Shown here one piece after another: positions 13,191-34,583 of a DNA stretch of 64,000 nucleotides (positions are counted from its first letter, which is position 1; every line of letters begins with the position of its first letter). The translations under genes were made by a program, and so were the position numbers. Source of the DNA: Callipepla californica brunnescens (lineage: Eukaryota; Chordata; Aves; Galliformes; Odontophoridae); the NCBI GenBank assembly GCA_023055505.1, contig JALIRH010000045.1:2232001-2296000 (forward strand). The letters run 5' to 3'. The notes beneath the pieces were generated by a model. That model was not told the origin of the DNA. It searched no databases and worked only from the letters and a program-made list of their open reading frames with translations.

Positions 13191-14611
13191 AAAGAGAGGC
13201 AGAGAAAGGCAGACATCCACCAGAAGGGTAATAGAGAACTTTTCCACACGAGGATGGGTCAGTGGTTAACAGGAAACGGCTCCTACCTACTGCTACACTG
13301 CTTCACTTCAGTCACCATTCAACGAAAAAGCACTGGAAGGTTTCAATGAAATCAGCACTATATGATGCCACCAACACCCACCCCAAGGCTGTCCCCCTCT
13401 TTTAATCACTCAGGAGCCATATAGCAAATTCGTGGCACAAGGACAGCAGTTACACTTGAAAGCCATTGCATGATAGTTTCATCTGGTGCTGCTGATGGGA
13501 CAGAGGAAGCAAAATCCTTCTTGTTTTACAAAGACAAACAAGGATGCACTGTCAGAGAAACAAACCATCCACACAGCTAAGTGAAGCTGCCACTGGTGCA
13601 CGGAATATAAACTGTAGGCAATCCAACAACTGGTGACATTTGTAGTTCAGAGTTGCTGTGGCTGTTTGGACACGGCTAACAAATATTTATAAGTGAAGAT
13701 TTCAGTCCTGAGGGGAAAAAAAAAATCTTCCTCGTTAGAAAGAGACCTACAATCCAAGGATGTTTGTGCTGAGTAAAATACATCCAGTGAAACCCACCGA
13801 CTCAAGGGAAGAAACAGGCAAGCAGCAATGCAGTGACAGGTCTCTGCAACAGAAGTGGTACTGTCGTAGCTCCAGGAGCACAAACCCAGAGCAACTCTAG
13901 GAAGTGTATCAAACTGTGATATTCTCAAGCAGCCAGCTTGTGCTTCTCTGGGATAACACTAACAATCACACCACTCAGTTACAAGACACATCAGCTTCTG
14001 ACTGCACTGTCTTATCGATGTGAAGACCTGCTACAGTGTATGGAAAACACTGCTCAAAGAGGTGGCACGTTTTAGTAAAATTATTTCATACATGGAATGG
14101 AACGGTCCATCAGACAGGACTAGTTGAAAATGGTGAAGTCAGTGTAACGGCAGCTCGTTAGGAAAACAGCCTTTCTGCAAACAAGTGTTATCAGACCTTG
14201 TTCAAATGCCACAGCAGTTACCTCCGTTACTTTCAAAGCAAAGAACCTGAAGGAAGAAACAGCCAGGTAACAGGACACAACACAACCTCATCGGAATAAG
14301 AACATGAGGGTAAGACCAGTGACTGGACAGGTACAGTACCAGATATCAGAACTCCTTGGGCCAGTGCTACTTAGGAGCTTCGTTTGGGTCCTATACAGAT
14401 CCAATCCTTGCAACCTCATTGAGGCCGAAACATAAAGTTCCTCAGAACTAGTGTCTGGTGCACACTAAAGATCTGGGCCAGAACAGTACCAAGGGGAACT
14501 GATCTTTTGGGAGGGTACTGTACCAGCCAATCACAACAGCAACAGGTACAACAGAGATCCCTAGGGTACTTCCTACTGCTGGGGTTCACTGGCTTCAGGA
14601 GTGGCAGACAG

Positions 14612-23747
<9,136 letters not shown>

Positions 23748-23967
23748 CCTCGGAGGGGGCGGGGGCAGCGAGGCTGCTTGATCCCCGGCGCCCCCGGCTC
23801 GCGAAGCGGCGGCGGCCGCCGTGTTAGTGCCGGCGGGCTCCGTGGTGACGGCCGTGTCGCCCGCCCTGCGGCACGTCTGCTCCGGCGGCGCCAGCGCGCT
23901 CCCGCCGCCAGCCCCGCTCCCCGCTCGGTCCCTCACGCTTCCGCCGGGACGCGGCCCACACCCCCTT

Positions 23968-23977
23968 GTCACGTGAC
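23968..23977. promoter_or_regulatory. GTCACGTGAC palindrome (USF/TFE-type E-box)
   Basis: A perfect 10-bp palindrome with a CACGTG core lies in the KAT7 CpG island about 220 bp upstream of the start codon. Such sites bind bHLH-ZIP factors (USF, TFE3/TFEB, MYC/MAX). Occupancy is inferred. Confidence 0.6.
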
Positions 23978-24006
23978 CCCGCGCGGACCTCACGCCAGCG
24001 GCGGCC

Positions 24007-24150
24007 GCCATCTTTGTTTCGGCAACCCGGCGGCGCTCTGCCGGCGGCCATCTTGGTTTCGGGCAGGGGGAGACTCCCTTCGGGGCGGCGGCCATGTTGA
24101 GTCAGGGCGTGAAGTCACCGGGCTCCGCCGACCGCGGCGGGCGCCATCTT
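24007..24150 (-). promoter_or_regulatory. KAT7: Four YY1/TISU-like motifs upstream of KAT7
   Basis: On the KAT7 strand, ATGGCSSC-type motifs preceded by AAG or AAC occur with the A of ATG at 24011, 24051, 24095 and 24147. Each differs from the TISU consensus SAASATGGCGGC at one position. TISU binds YY1 and directs initiation on mRNAs with very short leaders. The ATGs at 24011 and 24095 are in frame with KAT7; 24051 opens a 75-codon overlapping frame and 24147 a 10-codon one. Confidence 0.6.
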
Positions 24151-24207
24151 GGGGCCGGGCAGAAGCGCGCCGTCGGGGTGATGGAGTGATTGGGTGGAGG
24201 AAAGGCG
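24115..24207 (+). other. Candidate first exon of a KAT7-divergent transcript
   Basis: The right side of the KAT7 CpG island ends with a strong plus-strand splice donor after 24207 (AAAGGCG|GTGAGT). If the island is bidirectional, this would close exon 1 of a rightward transcript whose later exons are proposed at 27362, 28402 and 28805. The 5' limit given is arbitrary. Only the donor is visible. Confidence 0.2.
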
Positions 24208-24544
24208 GTGAGTCCCCGTTGATGTTACGGCGGAGGCGGGGAGCGGCTGCCGGCCCTCCTCGTGAGGGGGTGCCGCCGCCTGCCCTGCGCACGGCCTCGC
24301 CTGGGCCGCGGCTGCTCGCTGTGGCGGGCGGGCCTGGGCGGGCCCTGCAGGCCTCAGGCGCTCGGGGCCTCCTCCTCCCTCCCGCCCTCCTTCCCTCGGA
24401 GGGGCCGTTGCCATCGGTTAACCTTTCTCGTTTGTGGGGGGGGGGAGGAGGATTTCTATGTTTGTGTGTGTCAGGATTTGCCTGTGCGTTTGCCCCGCAG
24501 CTGAGACGCGGTTTTCCCTCAGCCCCGCTGAGGGTGATGTTCAT

Positions 24545-25815
24545 AAATCCGTGGGACCCGATGGGTGCATCCGGGGGTGCTGAGGGAGCTGGCGGAGGTG
24601 ATTGCTGAACCGCTGTCTGTCGTCTTTGAGGGGTCTTGGAGAACGGGGGATGTGACTGGAGGATAGCCAGTGTCACTCCGGTCTTCTAAAAGGGCAGGAA
24701 GGAAGATCTGGGTAATTATAGACCAGTCTGCCTCACCTCTGTCTCTGGAAACGTGCTGGATGCCATCTCCAGACAACTGGAAGAAGGAGGTTATCATGAG
24801 TAGCCAGCATGGGTTCACCGAGGGGAGGTCATACTTGACCAGCCTGGTACCTTCTGTGATGTTGTCAGTGGATGGGGGGAGGGCGGTGGATGTAGTCTAC
24901 CTTGGTTTCAGCAAGGTATTTATACTGTCCCCCATGACATCCTTATAACAAAGCTGAGGAAGTGTGGGATAGATGAGTGGGCAGTGAAGCGGGTTGAGAA
25001 CTGGCTGACTGGCAGAGCACAGAGGATCGTCGTTGGAGACCTGTAACCAGCGGTGTCCCCATGGGTCTGTGCTGGGTCTGGTCTTGTTCAACATCTTCAT
25101 CTTAGGGAGGAATAATTGCATGCACTAGTACAGGTTAGGGGATGAGCTGCTGGACAGGAGCTCTGTAGAGAGGGGCCTGGGTGTCCTGGTGGATGACAGG
25201 CTGACCATGAGCCAGCAGTGTGCTCTCGTGGCCAAGAGGGCCGATGGCATTCTGGGGTGCATTAAAAAGAGTGTGGCCAGCAGGTCGAGGGAGGTGATCC
25301 TCCCTTGGCTCCGCTCTGCCCTTGTGAGGCCTCATCTGGAGCACTGTGTCCAGTTCTGGGCTCCCCAGTACAAAAAAGACAGGGATCTCTTGGAAAGAGT
25401 GCAGTGAAGGGCCTGGAGGATCTCCCCTATGAAGAAAGGCAGGGTGAACTGGGTCTGTTCAGCCTTGAGAAAAGAAGACTGAGAGGGGACCTGATCCAGG
25501 TTTATAAATATCTGAGGTGTGGGGGACAAAGTGGTGAGGCCAGAGTCTTCTCAGCAATGTGTGGGGATAGGACACGGGGAAATGGACAGAAACTGCAGCA
25601 CAGCAGGTTCTACACAAATGTGCTCAAGAACTTCTTTACTGTGAGGGTGATGGAGCACTGGAACAGACTGCCCAGGGGGGTTGTGGGGTCTTCTCTGGAG
25701 ATATTCAAGACCTGCCAGGACCTGTGCGACCTGGTGTAGGGATCCTGCTTTGGCAGGGGGGGTTGGACTCGATGTTCTCTGGAGGTCCCTTCCAACCCCT
25801 CCGATTCTGTGATTT
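24545..25815 (+). mobile_element. CR1 LINE, internally deleted, plus orientation
   Basis: The left part carries broken reverse-transcriptase sequence (GNYRPVCLTSVSGNVLDA, with in-frame stops before and after). Around 25,100 the sequence jumps to the CR1 3' region, which continues to the terminal GATTCTGTGA near 25813. Frameshifts and stops make it non-coding. It sits between the KAT7 promoter and the intergenic region. The left boundary is approximate because CR1 copies are 5'-truncated. Confidence 0.9.
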
Positions 25816-27361
25816 GGTCAAACATGTGATCTCTGCGGTTATCTTTAGGGATTATCAAATTCTCGGGGCCTAATCCTTTAATGTCGGTGATGCTGTCGCC
25901 CTTGGTCATGCAAATCGCACCGCTTCTTTCATTGCCGGTTGTTGTTGCTCCTAGGTGTGCCCCATCTCCTGCCCAGCGCTGGAAGGCAAACGTGGAGGAG
26001 CCGAGATGGAATGGCTCTGCTTTTGCCCAAACAGAGAGGAATGGGAAGTGGTGTTTGTGGTACGTGAGCAGGGACTGTTCGTGTTGGGGGTCAGCAAGTT
26101 CACATTTGGTGTAAACTCTGTGCATGCTAATCCCATAAACAGCTCACTAAGAGAAACGATTTCAGTGGCCCAATTTGCCAGCCTGCTGCTGATAAAACTG
26201 TTGCAGCAGAAAACATTTCAGGATTGCACCGATTCTTCCATCTTTATGAGAGGAACAAACTGACAGAAGCTCAAGCATCTCTCAGATTGCATTTCACCCC
26301 CAAATCTAATGAGTTCTACGCTCTCAGACTGTTAACACTGACCTGAAGTGCTTCGTTTAAAATATGATTTGCACATAATTAAAGCTATTGCCTCAAAGGG
26401 CAGTAGGAGCAGATAGAAAAGGGAAGTGTTGGTCTGAATACTTTGTAGTTGTTGCTGAGACCTTGCAGGAGTGAATATGCTTCAGATTGATGAAGGGCTT
26501 TAATGGCAATGGGGAGCAGTCAGGAGCGATGGAGAAGCTTTTAAAAGGCTTATCAACTACATCATTTTGTTTTTTGTTGTTTTTTTTTTTTAATATTTTC
26601 TTGCATTAAGTAGAATCTGTGGTAGGAAAAACTACTATGAGGTGGTTTTAGCATAATGTAATTCAACCTTGCAAGTTCAGGTTTGCTTGGATGAAAAAGA
26701 GTGAAGAATACAGAGTTGCATGTTACTGCATCCCATTGAAAGAGCTCCTTGGCAATGACTGCTGAAGGATTCCTCTTTTGTAAACTGCACCACGTGAGAG
26801 CTGCATCTCTTGAGTGCGTTAGATAAAACAAGAAATGCATTAATTGGCACTTCTGGGTATCACTGCCGTTCTGAAATAAGTTACGGTTTATACTAGTGCT
26901 GATTAGCAGGGCTTCTCACCGTCAGCAGGATGTTATTGCAAAAACAAAGCAGAAGCGGAGTGGGTGGTGGTGACTAACTTTCCTAGAGGTGGCAGTAGTT
27001 GAATAGAAGCCAGGAATCTGGTTCCCCGTGCGGTCTGATTGCCTCCTGCTATTCAAAATGGCGATGCAAACAGTCCTCTGAGCAGTCTGAATCTGAACTG
27101 ATGTAAACCTACACTATCCAGGGTGTTTATAGAGTAAGGTGGTAATGACAAAGGATGATGGCATTATGTGTCTGGAACTCTCTCATGCTGTCAGAAGGAC
27201 AGTGGTCAGGTTGTGTTAGGACCGTGGCAGAGCCTTTAAGGCCTCTTCTGTATTTATACCACATACTTGTAGGGGTTTAACGTCTTGTTGCTATGCTCCT
27301 TAAAATGCAGCCCAAACTTCGGCTGCTTTTGATAGAAATAAAAATCTGCGTGTTTTTTTAG

Positions 27362-27574
27362 TGGATCTGCATGTGGAGGATGTGTGTGCCAGCGATTGGG
27401 ACTGGGAAGTTCCATTATCGACGTTTATTTGAGCTAAAGGTGAAGGTCTGTTGTGGGGAAAAGCAGAGGTGCTCTGAAGCTGGAGCAGATGCCTCCCCTG
27501 TCGGCTTCTCCACTAGATGTCAGTGCACGAAACTAGTACAACCCCAGCGAGCTAGAGAAATCGGGAATCAGTTG
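27362..27574 (+). other. Candidate exon of an unknown plus-strand transcript
   Basis: A 213-bp block lies between a good acceptor (TGTTTTTTTAG) and a good donor (TTG|GTAAGG). From ATG at 27371 one frame stays open for exactly 68 codons to the donor, and a second in-frame ATG at 27380 has A at -3. I recognise no family in the translation. It is a hypothesis from splice signals and phase only. Confidence 0.22.
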
Positions 27575-28401
27575 GTAAGGAGGAGGAATGATCTCCTCTG
27601 CTCATATTTATGTCTCCTGGGGGTTAAATTCCCTTAATAAGGTTCTTGAGATGCATTTAGTGTCTTAACTGTCAGAATGTTCCAGGCAGGAAATGAGGAA
27701 TTTCCTGGTGTCACATCTAAAGGAAGTTTAGAAAGTGCTTGATGATTTGAAGTTTCGTGTTAAATGACACAAAAAAAGTGAGTTTTTCTTTTTGGATCCC
27801 GGTTTTTTGAATATATATCCATTCTCAATTGCCACTAATGGCAGCAGGGTTAGCTAACAAAAAACCTAGCTGAATCTGGTGGAGTCTTTTTAGCCCTTGG
27901 TTCTCACTAAAACTCCTTAAACCAAAGTGTCCTATGTAAAGAGAGGTATCTGTTGCTGAATGTTAGCAAATATAGGCAATGAGAAGAGAATTTCCACCAA
28001 AAAAAACCTCGTGCATAACCTTCATAAACAGCTGTGGACATCAATAGGTTGAAATTAGATTTAAATTCCCAGTTTCATGCCTTAGTTCCTGCTTGCTCTG
28101 TCATTGAGCAGTCTGTGTGAGGGATCTTAATACAGGTTAGTGGTGGTAGAGGTAGGCCTGCTTGTGTAGGAATGGTTTTGAGGCAGGAATGAATGCTTCA
28201 GGTTTTTCACTTGCTAAGTGCTTTACAGATCTTAAAGCATTCTCTTTAATTGCTTTGTGTCCTGTTTGTTATGCTGCATTCCTACAGGGTTACTTTACCT
28301 GCTTCAGCATGTTGTAAGGCAAGTGGGACAAAGCTAGGTGATGAGAATCTGCTGCAGAAGTATCTGAAGTACCATATTTCAACAATTCTCCTTTGCTTTA
28401 G

Positions 28402-28545
28402 GTGCTATCTCAGACCAGCTGCGGGGACTGGAGTTACACAAAGACTAGCATCATGTTTATTGTGTGCTGCAGCTCTCTGGATCGTTGTCACACAGATATG
28501 AAGATCCAGGACTGCAGCTTTGCTTCTCAATCACATCTTCTGAAG
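28402..28545 (+). other. Candidate exon of an unknown plus-strand transcript
   Basis: A 144-bp block is bounded by an excellent acceptor (TTCTCCTTTGCTTTAG) and donor (CTGAAG|GTGAGT). The frame compatible with the preceding candidate exon is open for all 48 codons. The translation is Cys- and Ser-rich and resembles no family I know. Confidence 0.25.
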
Positions 28546-28804
28546 GTGAGTGGAGGTGACCTCGATCTGATTTGGGTTGCAGCTTGGTACCTTTTGGTCA
28601 CTGCTGTCTGAGTGTGTAAGTCTGGGTTATAGAGCAGCATGACAGAGCCTCTTGGTCCAAGCATGTGAAGCTTGAAGAATTTCTGCTCCCAGCTTGATGT
28701 GTCTTAAAGGCCTGTATTGAAGTGGGTCGCACTCTGACAAGGGCACTCTTACTATAAAATAACTGAAGCCTAGCTGCTGCTTGCTGGTTTATATTTTTGG
28801 ACAG

Positions 28805-29640
28805 GTCCCTGAGCAACCTGATCTACTTTGGCCTTTCTTAAATCAGGGATTGGAGTCTGAATTACACTTACTATCCCTGGTGAAAAGCTTGAATTTGGTT
28901 ACTGACGGGATTAAACTAAGTGTAGTTGCAGAATCAGTGGCATGCAAGCAAGTTAAATGCTTATCTGTGTATACAAATGTAGTAGAAGGTGTAAAATTCA
29001 GAATTCATATTAACCAGGCTGTGGAACCTGGGCTGACAGTTCAGAGGATGTGTTTGCAGACAGTTCAGCAGCTGATGGGCAGCGTGTTTCATTTCTTCCA
29101 TGCCCTGGTCTCTGATAAAACAGAAGAGAGCAGGAGCCTGGCAAACTGTGTATGCTTGGGGAGGGAGTGGGTGGCTTTATTTGTTTATTAAGACTGAAGC
29201 TTGTTTAGATTTGAATGCATACTATCTTCTCCTTATGGAGAATTGCAAGCACATGGCATGCACTGAGCTGAAGGCTTTACAGAACACAACTAGCTGTAGG
29301 TGTATACGAGTGCTTCAGTCGACCTGAACAGAAACCATCTCCTCACTCCTTCCCCAGGGACTCTGGCATGCAGACATCTGAGTAGAGCCTGTGTTTTATG
29401 GCAGCAGGAGGAAAGTCAAGCCAGTTTGGCCTGCATCTGTTCTGTTGGCTTTTTTTAATTGTAACGGAAAAGGGATCCAGTCTGAGCCTTGCTGAAAGCA
29501 GAAGTTTTACACTTAGTTACAGCTGAATATAGCCACACTTCCTGCTTTCCTCCCTCCCCTCCTCCCTGCCTCCCCTGGGTCTCATAGCATAATCTACTTA
29601 TTAAATAGTTGCAATAAAAGTACATTTTGCCCTAGCAAGA
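28805..29640 (+). other. Candidate terminal exon of an unknown plus-strand transcript
   Basis: An acceptor at 28804 (TATATTTTTGGACAG) opens a 128-codon frame that runs from VPEQPDLLW to ALFVY and stops at 29191. It has the phase needed to continue the two preceding candidate exons, giving about 245 codons in all. AATAAA follows at 29613-29618. No domain or homologue is recognised; it may be noncoding RNA or chance. Confidence 0.22.
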
Positions 29641-32600
29641 CTAAAACCTATTGGAAGGGAAGATATTTTTATGCCATCCTTGCCCTGTTCCTGCCAAAAT
29701 GAGAGTGTTTTTTGGACTCTTGTCTGCTTTTGGATTTGTGATCTGCTCCTTTAATACATTCCTTCCAGTCTAGGCAGTATTCTCCAACTGCCTGGCACTG
29801 ATGTTAATGCCTTGCTTCCTAATCAATCAAGTCCACTCCATGCTTCCTTAAAGGAAAACTCTGCTCATGTTGTTCAGCCCAATGACACAAACTTCCACAG
29901 GTGTAAGAAACGTTTGTCACTGGCACATGGCACCAATGTGGGATGTGAGGGCCAAGCTTTAATCCTGTTTGGCATTTCTGAGCCTCTAGGCAGTTCTTTC
30001 CTTAAAACTATGGTACTGTGGACAACCAGCAGAGATTTAGTAGCTCAGTTTCCAGCTGTCGTAAATAACTTGATTGTAACAAGAACTTTGGGGATATTAA
30101 CAAGGGGTTATATGTGTGTATGGCGGGGACAGAAAACCATATAGTTTTGAATAAATGAAGACCAGGATGGGCAGTGTTACTGCTTTTGGGGGGCTTCTGT
30201 CCCGTTTGAAGTGCAATGCAGCAAAATGGCTGTTCTTAGGATAAGGTTTGTGTGCCAGCTGGAACTGCTGACTTCCTTTAAAACTCCTGGTTTTGTAATT
30301 ATTCATGGCAAAAAACTGTTTCTTCCCATATGAACTCCTGGCTTACTGAGCTACGAGGTGAGCCAAGTAGGTTATTTTCTTCAGTGTCTGCATTTTTTCC
30401 TAATTACTTTGTGCCAGTTGTTACCACGCAGTTTTCTTTACCTGTACTTCAAAATTCACAGGCTTCATGTTCTCAGAAGGCTCAGCAGTGTTTCTTCTGG
30501 AGCTTGCCTTGGGACTGCCTGGTATCTGACAGATTCTGGTGCCAAATACAGCCCTCTATGTAAACATTTAATTTTTTTTTCCCCTATATCACGTTTCTAA
30601 CATTTTCTAATCTAAGTCAGTTTCCTGAAACTGAGAGGTAATGCTGTGTGACTGAGCAGCTGTGGTTTGCCAGGCAGCGGCAGATGGGTGAGCTGTCCTT
30701 GCTGCCACTTCTCTGTGCCAGCTGAGAAACCAGGGGCTTTTCTATCCTGAGAACATGAAGCTTCTCCTGCTGTTCTTTAACACGTCCCCTGAAGCAAGCT
30801 GTCGTTCCTTCATAGTTAACATTTTACATCTGATGCAGTCTGTCTGATTTTAGGAAGTGATATTGATAATTTCTGAACACGAGTGGCTGGGAATGGGAAG
30901 AGAAACAAGGTCATCTCTTTGGATAAGGGAGAGCTGCCAGTGTAGATGTAAGTCCTGGTGTCCTTTAGGTAAAGCCAGCTCTTGCATAGGTGCATGGCAC
31001 ACAGCACAAGGCTGGGGATTGCTCTGAATACCTTCATGATAAAGAAGCAAAGTGGAAATCCTGTGTGCATGTGATGAAAGGATCCCAAACAAGACAGTAA
31101 ATTTCATTCCTGCTTTATCTGTTTTCCAGTGGGATAAACTTCAGGGTCGCAGCAGTGGGATGATCAGGTGGCTGTTGTAGTGGGGAGGAGGAAAGCAAGC
31201 AGCAGTGGATATGTTGAAGGTGTGTGCTGAGTGTTTTGTTGCAGCTCTTCCTGCACTAGGCACTGCTGCTCGCACTGTTTGTTTAAATAAGAGCTGCTCT
31301 AGTGGCTCTGAGTGCCTCCCTGGTTTGTATCCATCTGTCTGTACTTGCCTGCCTTGCTCTCCTTGGTCCTTGCATTCATTTTTATGTGCTCTGCTCTGAT
31401 GTTGACAGTGCTGGACATCAGTGAGTACTTCAAGGTGCAATCTTCCTTTCTGTTTTACTGATGATTCATGCTATTAGGAGAGGCTTCCTGACTTAGTGAA
31501 AGCCATCCATTTCATAACGTCTCCTTACTCTTAGCAGAGCTTGTACTTTGTTCCCAAAACTCCCACTGTTTTCACTGCAAGCATGACCAGACTGTGAAAT
31601 AGCTTGGCTGGTGTGGTGAATAATCTGTTAGACTTTTAATAAACAGCAGTTGTATTTATCTTACTCCATAGAGCTTTTCATCACAAAACATTTGAGTGCA
31701 GAAACTGTCCACTAGTGAAATGCAGCCGTCTCTCTTGGAGACAGAGTGGGAGGCAGACAGGCAGGCGTTTAACTACACGGTTTAGAGTGAGAGGAATTTT
31801 GTTTAAGGACAATGAGGGAAAGCTGAGCTTGTATGCTGAATGACCCTTTGATCTTCCACGTTCATGCTCAGCTGATCAGGACTTTAAATCTAAGCCCTGT
31901 CTGCTCCTACCCATAGTGAACAGCCAGAAATGTCGTCTCATTTAGGGCCTGAGTGCTGGGCTAGAATGGCAGCACTGCAGTGACATCTGTTCAGCCTTGC
32001 ATGTCTCCTGTCTGCTTGTTATTTCCACGTAGCCATTCTGGGATGGGTAGTACTTGAAGGAGTAAATAGGGGAAGGTAAAGCCTGACATGTTAGACAAAG
32101 TTATTCTGCTGCATGTAAGCTGAGGAACAGGGCAGTGCTGTTGCATTCTGGAGCATGCTGCATGGGTCAATCCACAGCTACAAGAGAACCCTAAAGCTTT
32201 GTGGTGTTTGCTCATCGTGATGAAATGACTGTCTGCCCAGGGCTCTGGAAGCTGAGAAGAGTTAACCAGCAGTGTGGTTGGTCAGCTCTTTGAGTGAGGA
32301 GAGGAGGCTGTGGAAACCACTGCGGCAGACACGGTGCGATAAGAGGTTGGATCCTTGACCCGCAGTCTTGGAGCGGTTGTAAAAGCTTGTTACCTCTGCT
32401 ACTATGCAGCACATCATTAGGAAACTTCGTTACTGGGAGGTGACTGTGTTGTGTAGGCTGGAGTGTAGCCTGCAGGAGTGCGGGAGCTTTAATTTTACAA
32501 CACTTGGTGGTGGTGTATCTCTCCCCAGCAGTGGCACAGAAAGGGCTGTTCTTGTTGCAAATGAAACAGACTTGGCTGGCTGATAATGCGCAGCTCATCT

Positions 32601-34583
32601 GAGCTAGCATGGCTGTAGCCCCCTTGATAGGTAACAGCTGGTGATGTCTTGCATCTTCCTATGTAATAAAACAAAATGTGGATTTTTTTAAAGCTTGGAG
32701 GAAACATTTGGTGAAAGCAAAACTTGGACTTGAGGCAGCATGGTGCTTTGCTTAGCTGTGCTGAGCCACTTTCATTTGAGTAGTCCTTGCAGTATTTATA
32801 GCATGAGATATGGTAAGAACAGCCAGAGGCACAGCTGTGTGACCTTTATACTAAAACAAAACAACACAGAGGAGTGAATATTTTTAGTTTGTTCCAGCTG
32901 TAAGTATTGGGTTCAAATTGCAGTGCCTTAAAAGTGTGGCAAAGAAACTGAAAGGTGAATTTGAATTTTGTAGGCTGGAAGGGCTGACTGAGAGAATCCT
33001 GAAAGAAGGCCCAGAACTGCCTGCAGTGGGGGGAAAAAAAGTCACAGTTGTTCTGTTTGGCCTTTAAGGACACTTTTTGTCCCCGTGAACACCTGTGCTT
33101 TGTTGGCTGCTTCTCTGCTTCTTTTTATTGCGTGTAATTTCTTCTTGCTTTGCTAATAGTTACTGTGTGTACTGGGGAGGAAATGTTTTCAGGAAGGGTG
33201 TTGTTGATGTGAAGAAATGTCTGTATGCAGAGTGGCAGACAGATTTTGAAGTTCTGCTAGGTGTGATTTTTGCCTTGTTTCTGCCTTTGGGAGCTGGAAT
33301 AGGAAGAGCTGTTGGGAAAGCAGGCACCTGAGGACCTTTGCTTTGCTTCAAACTTATTTTTAGGTTGAGAGAATGAACGCACAAGTAAAAACATTCACCA
33401 GAAAACAGTTTAACTATTTAACTCCCAGAATTTCCCATAATGGTGCTGCTATTCTGGAATGTTCCCCAGCCCTAAAGATGGTCCTGGACAGAGATCACTG
33501 TGCCTCTCTGTACGACTGTGATTCTTGAGTTTCCACCTTATCAGAGATCTTGCAGCACTCTTTGCTAGAACAGATAGGGCTGATTAGTTTGATGGGTGAG
33601 GGCTGATTAGTTTGATAGGTGGCATTCTGTTTGTTTACCAGGATCTAATAACCAAAGCTGTGGCTTTTATCTCTGGTTCCATCAGGAGGTACGTTCTGTC
33701 CTCCTTCAGCAACCTAAGCATTGCAGTATACGCTGCCTCTTCCCCCTGCAGGGTTTCTGTACAAGCAAGAAGATTGCACTGTCTGGTTTCCCATCTGTTG
33801 CCTGATTACATGCAAATAGACACAGGCAGGGAGCAGAGATACAGGAAAAAAGATGGGGAGTGCTGCTCTGCTGTGATAGACTGGGAGAGACCAACTGCCT
33901 GCTGCTGTCATAACCTCACCTCTGCAGAGTAACTGGCACGAAGCCCGGGCTACTTTGCCATCTCATGCCATCCCTCCTCCTCTTATCTAGCCGTGCCATG
34001 CCACAGCTTCCCAGGCTCCTGGATGGGACCGATCTGCCCCACCCTTTGCTTCCTTTTCCAACCCCCCCCCACAGCTGCACCCTGCTGGAGGCAGAGCACA
34101 GGGCTGGGCTGCAGTGAGCGCTGTGGGTTTGGTAGAGGTACAATTGGGAAGAAAAGGTGGATCGTAATGACTTTTATTTGAGGAACAGTGACCAAAAAGC
34201 AAATGTTGTAGGGGAATGGAACGGGGGGTAGGTGGGGATGTTGTGGAACCTCATCAAGAGACCGGACAAAATGGTATAGTGGTAATGTTTTAGGTGAAAG
34301 CTGTGCTCAGGGATGACTCTTAGGGAGCAGAAGGTCAAAGGATGGCAATGGCTGGCTGCTGAGAGCCCTGGGTAGAGGGAGAGAACTCTGCATCTGCTGT
34401 GTGTGAGAGGGCAGGGACAGAAGGAGCTGAGCCAAAGCTTGGATAGAGGCTGGAGGGTCAGACTGTCCTGTGCTGAGCACTGCAGAGCCGCACTGCCTCC
34501 CTCAGAAACCCCCAGCGTTCCCCTCCTGCAGCCCATCCCACAGCTTTATCTGTCAGCTCTGCCACAGTGCTCCTTTTGGGTCT
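29641..34583. other. Intergenic region between KAT7 and FAM117A
   Basis: No exon of a recognised family was found. Composition is moderate in GC, with T-rich and purine-rich patches but no CpG island until about 34.6 kb. Short open frames overlap on both strands and look random. Confidence 0.55.

Larger units (their letters stand above)
12910..14611 (-). other. KAT7: KAT7 3' untranslated region
   Basis: This is the inferred untranslated tail between the KAT7 stop codon and its AATAAA hexamer. It contains no sizeable continuation of the KAT7 frame. An A-rich tract in the RNA (T-rich on plus at 13145-13190) is the main composition feature. The exact 3' end is inferred from the hexamer only. 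Confidence 0.6.
23748..24250 (-). promoter_or_regulatory. KAT7: KAT7 CpG-island promoter and 5' leader
   Basis: GC- and CpG-dense sequence without a TATA box covers the region upstream of the KAT7 start. It carries an E-box palindrome and four YY1-type motifs. A plus-strand donor-like site at 24207/24208 (GCG|GTGAGT) suggests that transcription could also leave rightward. The exact start site cannot be read from sequence. Confidence 0.7.

Noticed and set aside
23778..24608. 276-codon plus-strand frame over the KAT7 promoter
   Set aside because: Arg/Gly/Pro/Ala-rich translation typical of CpG islands; it runs over the KAT7 leader and into CR1 sequence.
23990..24676. 228-codon minus-strand frame right of KAT7
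   Set aside because: Composition-driven, begins within CR1 sequence, and out of frame with KAT7.
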